Assembly: GCA_018398585.1 (NCBI GenBank)
Contig: JAGTTD010000010.1
Coordinates: forward strand, 22,081,739-22,145,738
From: Simmondsia chinensis
Lineage: Eukaryota; Streptophyta; Magnoliopsida; Caryophyllales; Simmondsiaceae
DNA length: 64,000 bases
Direction of reading: 5' to 3'
This document shows, piece after piece, positions 58,300 to 64,000 of the stretch. Both the position numbers and the translations under genes were made by a program. The notes beneath the pieces were generated by a model. That model made no database searches. It saw nothing but the letters and a program-made list of their open reading frames with translations, and had not been told where the DNA came from. The first letter of the stretch is position 1; each line of letters starts with the position of its first letter.

Positions 58300-59915
58300 T
58301 AATAAGTCCAATTTAGTATACTATTAAAGCAAAGCAAAAAACCAACATTCCCAGTGCCTAAAGGGCTCCTGCCTAAGCTAGGTCCAGCCTTGCCATTCGG
58401 GGTGGTAGCCTGAAGAGAGGATGTTTTTGAGTACCCCTAATCTGAGGGGTGAGGACTTCCCAGGCGGTCACCCATCCTGGTGTTACTCTCGCCCAAGCAT
58501 GCTTAACTTCGAAGTTCTAATGGGATCTAGTATCAGCATATTGGTACCCTCTTTGCTCAAATTTAGTAGACTATTATTCATATCATTTAGATTCAATTAC
58601 AAACCATTTTACATCTAATTTTTCTCTTTTGCTCACTTTCACTAGTATTGTCATTTTCTTACAAAAACAGTCATATTATGTTCATTCTTGCTAGGTTTTA
58701 TCATCAAAATCAACAAATGGAAGTAAGATACATAAAACAAAAGCAAAAACTATGGAAAAACACACCAAACCTCACTACTAAGGCGAGAAGAAACAAAAAA
58801 AAAAAAAAAAAATTGAATAACCTGTCGCAAATTCCAATTTTGGACGGCACTTTGAGCAAATTAGGAGAAGGAAAGATTTAATTAAAAACTTCAAACAACT
58901 TGCATCAAGAAGTAGGCTTGGGCGGCAAGTGAAGAAAAAAAAAAGAGAAAAATAAACAAAGTAAACAAGTTGGAAGAAGTGGCGGCAAACTTAGCAAAGG
59001 AGCATGATGTTGTGGAATTTTTTTATTCCAAGTTTTTCCAACCTCAAATACTATAAGCAGGGGTGTTGGGAGAGACTTTGATCATCATTTAAGCATTCAA
59101 AAATCAATCCAACGTAGAAAAAATAGAGAAAATTAGGATCGAAGAGGAAGGGAGAGAAAAGAAAGAGTTTGGCTTGTAATTTTTCAATTTCAAGTTCTTT
59201 TCTATCCTTTTCGCCTTTAAGTTCATGCATTTTGTTTTTTTTTTTTTTTTAATATTATGTATACCATGAACTAATTTTGACTTTCCAAGGCTGCGATGTA
59301 GCTTAAGTTATAATTGACACTCTTTACTAAGTCAACGTATTCAAATTTTGTTTATTGCGCTGTTTGATTGTTTGTTATTGTTCTTCAAGAGTTTTGAATG
59401 CTTGATCACCATTCAAAGTCTATGATGATTCATAATAAGTCTAAAGGAGATTTATGATGATTGCTAAAGTGATAAACACTATAGATTAACTCGATTTGTG
59501 TAGTCTTAAATGAAAACCATGAATATTCAAAACTCTTTTCTGACTTGAATTCGTGCAAGAGATTGATGAATTAATACGTAAAAGAATGTGATAAATATTT
59601 CTCGAGAGAGAATATTTAGTAAATTAGGATTTTCAACCATCAATATGTAATAATAATTTGAATACAGAGAATAGAGAGGTGGATGCCTTGGATCTTATTA
59701 AATTAGAAAAGTTTAGAAAAAAAATGGTAAACATTTTTAGTTCTTTTCATTTTATTTGTTGCATATTCAAAACTTCAATTTTCAGCCTTTTAAACATGGC
59801 TAAAACTGCTAATATCAGCAGTTACTTAATAAGCAATCATCGTAGGAACCATACTCTACTCGCTCTGTATTACTTGATACGACTTAATACACTTGGTAAG
59901 CAATACACATAAGCA
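58300..59915 (+). repeat. Athila LTR3
   Basis: It starts TAATAAGTCCAATTTAG (TG changed to TA) and ends CATAAGCA. It contains the SINE at 58326-58559; without it the length is ~1.37 kb. Confidence 0.85.
58326..58559 (-). mobile_element. 5S-rRNA-derived SINE, full-length copy
   Basis: On the minus strand a 5S-like head (58549-58451) contains box A AGTTAAGCATGCTTGGG (58508-58492) and box C GGATGGGTGACC (58477-58466) and ends GGGAAGTCCTC. A ~110-bp body and a T-rich tail (GGTTTTTTGCTTTGCTTT) follow. It is flanked by a 16-bp duplication AATTTAGTATACTATT / AATTTAGTAGACTATT (58310-58325 and 58560-58575); the empty site is seen in LTR1 and LTR2. Retroposition, not a 5S gene, is therefore certain. 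Transcription would be by RNA polymerase III from the internal promoter, and mobilisation by a LINE. Confidence 0.9.
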
Positions 59916-59924
59916 TCAAGTTTT

Positions 59925-59942
59925 TGGCGCCGCTGCCGGGGA
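59925..59942 (+). other. Athila primer-binding site 3 (tRNA-Asp)
   Basis: TTTTTGGCGCCGCTGCCGGG lies nine bases after LTR3. It is the best preserved of the three. Confidence 0.88.
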
Positions 59943-60609
59943 TTGTTTTTATTTAAGTGATATTGATACAACCTAGTCGTTGTACTAATTTGACGTTGTT
60001 TCGCTAAAACATCTAAATTTTGTTGACATTTGTAGAAGAATCGTTTATTTCATTCATTCACTTGGTTTAATTTCAAAAGTTCCTCCCCCCCCCCCCTCCC
60101 CAAAAAAAAAAGTGGGTTTTCTTAACTTTTGCATTAGATTGTTGTAGTGTTAAGCTTTTTGTTTAGTTTTATAGTTCTCTAAACTTTTTTAAACTCAGCT
60201 ACAAAAGTTTTTGAAAGTTAAAATTATTATTTTTAAGTTTTCCAAAACATTATTATTACTAGCCCCCTCTTTAAAATTTGTTTTTTCTTAAGTTCTGCTA
60301 CATTGTTGTATTTTTTTATTTCATGATTAATTTTATCCTTTTTTTTAAATTTTTAATTCATCCAGATAAGTTTTTAAAAGATAAGTTTGTTATTTTAAAA
60401 GTATCTCAAAACACTGGTACTACTATCCCCCTCCTGCTCAAATTGGTTTTTCTTAAATTTGGTGTTATATCATTATATTTTTGTGCTTTCCCATTATTTT
60501 TATATTTCTTTTAACTCTTAAATTTATTTTTCGTAATTTTTATCCTGAGATTGCAACGAGAAGACATCACTCACTGAGATTCTAAGATCTAACACAGATT
60601 GTTGCTAGA

Positions 60610-61322
60610 GGTGATGGCCAGCAACGATTATATGAGACCTCAGTACCATGCTGTACCAAGAAGACTAGAGGGAATTCTTGATGTTCATGCATTGATGTTA
60701 TCTGCTCAAATCTAACTAATCCAAAAGCAATTAGATAGCATAAGTGTCAGAATTTCTCACACTTAGTTAGATGTGGATGTTGTGTAGGTAACCATGTTAG
60801 TACAGAGTGTCAAGCTGGCAACACTTTTTCCTTATTGGATTTTGAACAAGATAACTACATGTCAAATTGTCAACAAGCCAAACAAAACCCATACCCTAAC
60901 ACCTACAATCAAGGATGGCTAAACCCTCCTAACTCTTCTTGGAACACTCTCGAAGCACCGTTGCCACCCATTCATCCACCTTTAGAAAAGAAAGATAACT
61001 TAGAAGAGTTGTTTGGGATGATCGTGCATGAAAAGACACTTTTTATTCAAGAAACTAGGGCTAAATTTAGAAACCAAGAAGCCTCCATCCAAAATTTAGA
61101 AAATCAAGTAGGGACTATCTTAGAGGAACTCTCTGAGCGATTTGAAGATTCCTTGCCTATCGATACCGTCACCGACCTAGGGGAACAATCTAATGCTATA
61201 GTATTGAGGGATGAGAACACATTTGTAGAATCACCTCCATATGACATCACCCTCTTGATCGACCCATCATCGCCAATGACCAAACCTATCTTGACTGACC
61301 CACCATCACCAGTGACGGAATA
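60610..61322 (+). pseudogene. Athila gag remnant 3
   Basis: Early broken frames give 'MASNDYMRPQYHAVPRRL' and a knuckle-like CGCCVGNHVSTECQAG (C-x2-C-x3-H-x4-C). The open segment 60835-61323 has QNPYPNTYNQGWLNPPNSSW, then FIQETRAKFRNQEASIQNLE and SLPIDTVTDLGEQ. This is the longest preserved gag piece of the ladder (162 codons) and shows the Athila order: knuckle, NPY-NTYNQGW block, ETR-NF-NQEASI-NLE coiled region, ending SPVTE. The N-terminal capsid portion is not recognisable, and there is no pol behind it. Confidence 0.75.
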
Positions 61323-62364
61323 GAGTGTTGAGCTGTCCTAACGAAGTCAGAGGGTTATGTAGCCAAGGATGACTTAGAAAAAAAAAATTCAAAAAAGATC
61401 ATAAAAAAAAAAAATTCAAGTTATGGCGTATTAAGATTAAGGATCCTAGAATTAGAGAAGGTAGAGGTGGTTGTGTAAAGAAGCGTACAAAGAAGATCCA
61501 CGGAAGAAAATGGTCATTAAGGGTTGATTGGAGAAATTTCATTCTCCTTCAGGATACGAGATAGATCTTCGTCAAAAGTAAAGCTAACAACTATCACTTA
61601 AGCACTTCTTGGGAGGCAACCCAAGTTTTAATTTCCCCCACTTTCTTTTAATTTCCTTTTATTTTGTCATTTTCTTATATTTTTGTACATTTTGTTCAAC
61701 CAGTTTTTGAAACAAGTATGGGGGTTAACATGATGTCAACGTTCACCATCAAAAAGCAATCCTTAAATCTCGGAAGTGCTCTCACCTACTGCTTTATTCT
61801 TTGTATTTGTTTTAACATTGAGGACAATGTTAACTATAAGTTTGGGGGTGGGAAAGACATTTTTTTTTCACATTTGTTCTTTTTTCTTTTAACAAAATTT
61901 CTAAAACGTTTTCTTGTTTTATTCCATTTTATCTATTAGAGTCCGCTTTAGTGCCTCCTAGAGTTTGGAGCCTTTGTATGGGGATGTAGAGAGTGTTGGC
62001 CAATAGAAAGACATACTATTTCCCATAGTTTAGATCATTAGTCTTATAAATTCTATCGCACATTTTGATCCACTTTAAAAATAATTAAAATAATTTTGAG
62101 ATCTTATTACCAAGCTTTTTGGAAAAATTTTCTACCTTCCTTAGCTCGTTTACTTTGACTAGACTTGAACAACTCGAGAATCAATTGTCTCTGTGCTCTA
62201 ATTGCAATACATGATTTATTTTAAGGCACTATCTTAGTTAAACCCTGGTGTTTAAGTTTACTAGTTAGCATGACTATTTTACCTTTCGTTCTAATTAAAA
62301 GATGCTCAAATTTGAATGGATTGTATAATTGATTTTGAAGAGTTAAGTCTAAGCAAAAGCAAAA

Positions 62365-62695
62365 TATGAGGGCATCTCAGTTGGTGACATTTCTTACCCA
62401 TGCGTCCATCGTCCAGGGGTTAGGAGTTTGATTCTCGCTAAAGATATACTCATTATGAAACACTACAAATGTTGAGCTCAAACCCATCATGAGGGCGTCC
62501 CAGTTGATGAAATCTCCTACCCATGCAATCATCACTCAGGGGTCAAGAGTTCGATTCTCGGTAAAGATATAATCATGCGGTCATTATGAAGGCATCTCAG
62601 TTGGTGGCGTTTCCTAACCATGCAGCCATCTCCAGGGGTCGGAAATTTGATTCTCGCTGAAGATATAGTCATGACTTACCTGTTCATGAGGATTA
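62365..62695 (+). repeat. tRNA-like tandem modules in Athila internal 3 (three copies)
   Basis: Modules start near 62366, 62491 and 62587, with 'CATCTCAGTTGGTGGCG', 'CCAGGGGT' and 'GTTCGATTCTCGGTAAAGAT'. The first two also share the linker 'TGAGCTCAAACCCATCATGA' with internal 2. Confidence 0.7.
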
Positions 62696-63079
62696 TAAAT
62701 AAAAAAGAAAATAAAAAAAAGAAGAAACAGGAAGAGAAAATTTTGTGAATAATTTTTTGTCTTGGGCATACCTAAGAAATCTTGTTGTGAGTGGCATGAT
62801 TTTTGTCATCTATTCAGCTTGAATGTCTTGAGGTTAGAAAGAACGGATAAACTTAATTTGCTTAGCCAACTTTGAATTCATTTACCTAGGCGATTAATGG
62901 GTTTTTCCTGAGAAAGAATGTTTATCTTTAGAACCCTAAAGCTTTGAAACTTGGTCATTCTTTTCCAATAGAAGCGTACTTGCTTTAAATTTTGCTAAAA
63001 TTTTTAAAAAACATGGGATTCTATGCTTTCATGTTTAGCCTTGCTCGAGGATGAGCAAGATTTTAGTTTGGGGGTATTT

Positions 63080-63396
63080 TGATAATTTCAATTTGGTATA
63101 CTATTATTCGTATCATTGAAATTCAATTACTAACCATTTTACATCTAATTTTTATTGTTTTTGCTCTTTTTTGCTACTGTTGTTATTTTCTTTCAAACAC
63201 ACTCATTTTATGCTAATTCGTGCTTGGTTTTATCATCAACATATGAAAATGGAAGCAAGATACATAAAATAAAAGCAAAGAGTTGAAGAAAAAACACAAC
63301 AAACCTCACGGCTAAGGCAAGTAGGGAAAAAAAAAAAAGAACAACTTTTTGCAAATTCAAATTTTGGGCGGCACTTTGAGCAAATTAGGAGGAAGT
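63080..63396 (+). repeat. Athila LTR4, truncated by insertion
   Basis: TGATAATTTCAATTTGG after GTTTGGGGGTATTT. Colinear with the first ~315 bp of the other LTRs until the chromovirus LTR begins at 63397. Confidence 0.85.
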
Positions 63397-63735
63397 TGTT
63401 ATGCTTGTGATTGAATCATAAGCATAAGCTAAGTGAATTGAAGATAGTTGAGAGTATGAGATGAGGAAGAAGTGAGATTAGATGTGGAATTAGGGAAGAG
63501 TTAGATGAGAGAGAGAAATATCTCATAAGAGATGTGTAAATTTTTTTTGAATGCCTTTCAATTACAAAGACCAAGCTACTTAAGGAATCAAGAATCAAAG
63601 AGTTAAGGCCTAAGGCACGGCTAACAGCTTTTGCCACTCACAATTCAAATGCACAAAATTGGTGCCAAAACAACTAACTAACTAACAAGCCTTATTACAA
63701 CAAAAAATGAACTAATTTCAACACAAAACATAAAA
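63397..63735 (-). repeat. Chromovirus LTR (3')
   Basis: TGTTATGCTTGTG at 63397 to ACATAAAA at ~63735 (expected AACATAACA; the terminal CA seems mutated). Structure parallels 30269-30592. Confidence 0.75.
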
Positions 63736-63764
63736 ATTCCCCTCCCTTAACATCATTCTTGTCC

Positions 63765-64000
63765 TCAAGAATGAAAAGAAGGAAATTGGATTAATAAGAA
63801 GCTTCGGTCTTCCCAAGTGCTGAAGGTCTCATCCAAAATGCTCCAAGTTACCAGCACCTCGGGCTTGCGTTTAGTATCATCCAGCAGAAACCTTGTATCT
63901 AGCACAGTTATAGGTTGCAGCTTCAAAGACCCACTGGAACCAACCTCCGGGGGTGTTGTAGATGGACTTTGGCCATCTTTAACCAACTTTTTAAGAAGTG
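63765..64000 (-). pseudogene. Chromovirus integrase C terminus with chromodomain (partial)
   Basis: The minus strand reads KDGQSPSTTPPEVGSSGSLK, then ITVLDTRFLLDD, KPEVLVTWSILDETFSTWED and FLLIQFPSFHS before a stop. This is the chromodomain tail (V-LD-R ... VLV-W--L----TWED---L---FP-F), here better conserved than in the element at 30621. It is cut by the window edge, so I cannot say if the whole gene is intact; the visible 73+ codons have no stop, hence it may be a functional copy. Confidence 0.8.

Larger units (their letters stand above)
36221..63396 (+). mobile_element. Athila (Ty3/gypsy) tandem ladder: four LTRs, three gag-only internal regions
   Basis: In one orientation: LTR1 36221-38668, internal 1 38669-41804, LTR2 41805-54177 (with a CACTA insert), internal 2 54178-58299, LTR3 58300-59915, internal 3 59916-63079, LTR4 63080-63396 (cut by a chromovirus). 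Each internal region starts with a tRNA-Asp-type primer site (TTTTTGGCGCCG.TGCCGGGGA or variants), the hallmark of Athila. It then has a gag remnant, tRNA-like repeats and a tract such as AAGTTTGGGGGT before the next LTR. No protease, RT or integrase is seen. Internal lengths agree (~3.1-3.2 kb after removing inserts). The alternation with shared LTRs suggests unequal recombination between LTRs rather than independent insertions. Confidence 0.85.
63397..64000 (-). mobile_element. Second chromovirus, 3' end, inserted in Athila LTR4
   Basis: A 3' LTR (63397-63735), then on plus ATTCCCCTCCCTT (complement of a polypurine tract), 'TTGTCCTCAAGAATGAAAAG' as in the element at 30.6 kb, and the chromodomain end of pol. 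The rest lies beyond the window. Confidence 0.85.

Noticed and set aside
58451..58549. A 5S rRNA gene
   Set aside because: Only ~99 of ~120 bases are 5S-like, it is fused to a non-5S body, and long target duplications show a SINE insertion.

Overview
This window looks like a piece of a large, repeat-rich angiosperm (probably eudicot) nuclear genome. I find no intact host gene, and almost every kilobase belongs to a transposable element, most of them decayed and nested in one another. The plant assignment rests on tRNA-iMet and tRNA-Asp primer-binding sites, Athila-, Tat- and chromovirus-type LTR elements, a Mutator-like element with an ULP1-type peptidase gene, a CACTA element, and 5S-derived SINEs. 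Many coding breaks are stop codons of the kind produced by C-to-T or G-to-A change, consistent with decay of methylated DNA.

Layout. (1) 1-9036: a Tat-lineage Ty3/gypsy remnant with broken reverse transcriptase, an internal deletion to the integrase C terminus, and an antisense plant-mobile-domain ORF. A 5.1 kb pol-less LTR element (160-5244, minus strand) sits inside its RT and holds one long decayed ORF of unknown function. (2) 9042-26265: the 5' LTR of another element, whose primer-binding site is at 26271, split by a 15.46 kb MULE (10435-25895) with perfect 9-bp target duplications. The MULE carries an eight-exon DUF1985/ULP1-like gene (+) and a mudrA-like transposase gene (-). The two genes converge, and each is preceded by an array of the same ~164-bp dimeric satellite, inverted between the two ends. 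(3) 26284-36220: non-coding internal DNA of that LTR element, rich in decaying tandem repeats. It is interrupted by a copia element (28992-34443), which in turn holds a 5'-truncated chromovirus (30269-33403). (4) 36221-63396: a head-to-tail Athila ladder, LTR-int-LTR-int-LTR-int-LTR, with gag remnants only. Each internal unit has three tandem tRNA-like modules near its 3' end. The second LTR carries an 11 kb CACTA element, itself invaded by a TRIM, a full-length copia and two SINE-type inserts. A MULE-like MITE lies in the second internal unit and a 5S-rRNA-derived SINE in the third LTR. (5) 63397-64000: the 3' end of a second chromovirus inserted in the fourth Athila LTR.

How the parts relate. 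The gag-only Athila units and the pol-less LTR element must have depended on enzymes supplied elsewhere; the two chromoviruses share 3'-end features with the latter and are its likely relatives. The MULE supplied its own transposase and also carried a SUMO-protease-like gene. Target duplications, LTR pairs and empty-site comparison among the Athila LTRs set most element boundaries to within a few bases.
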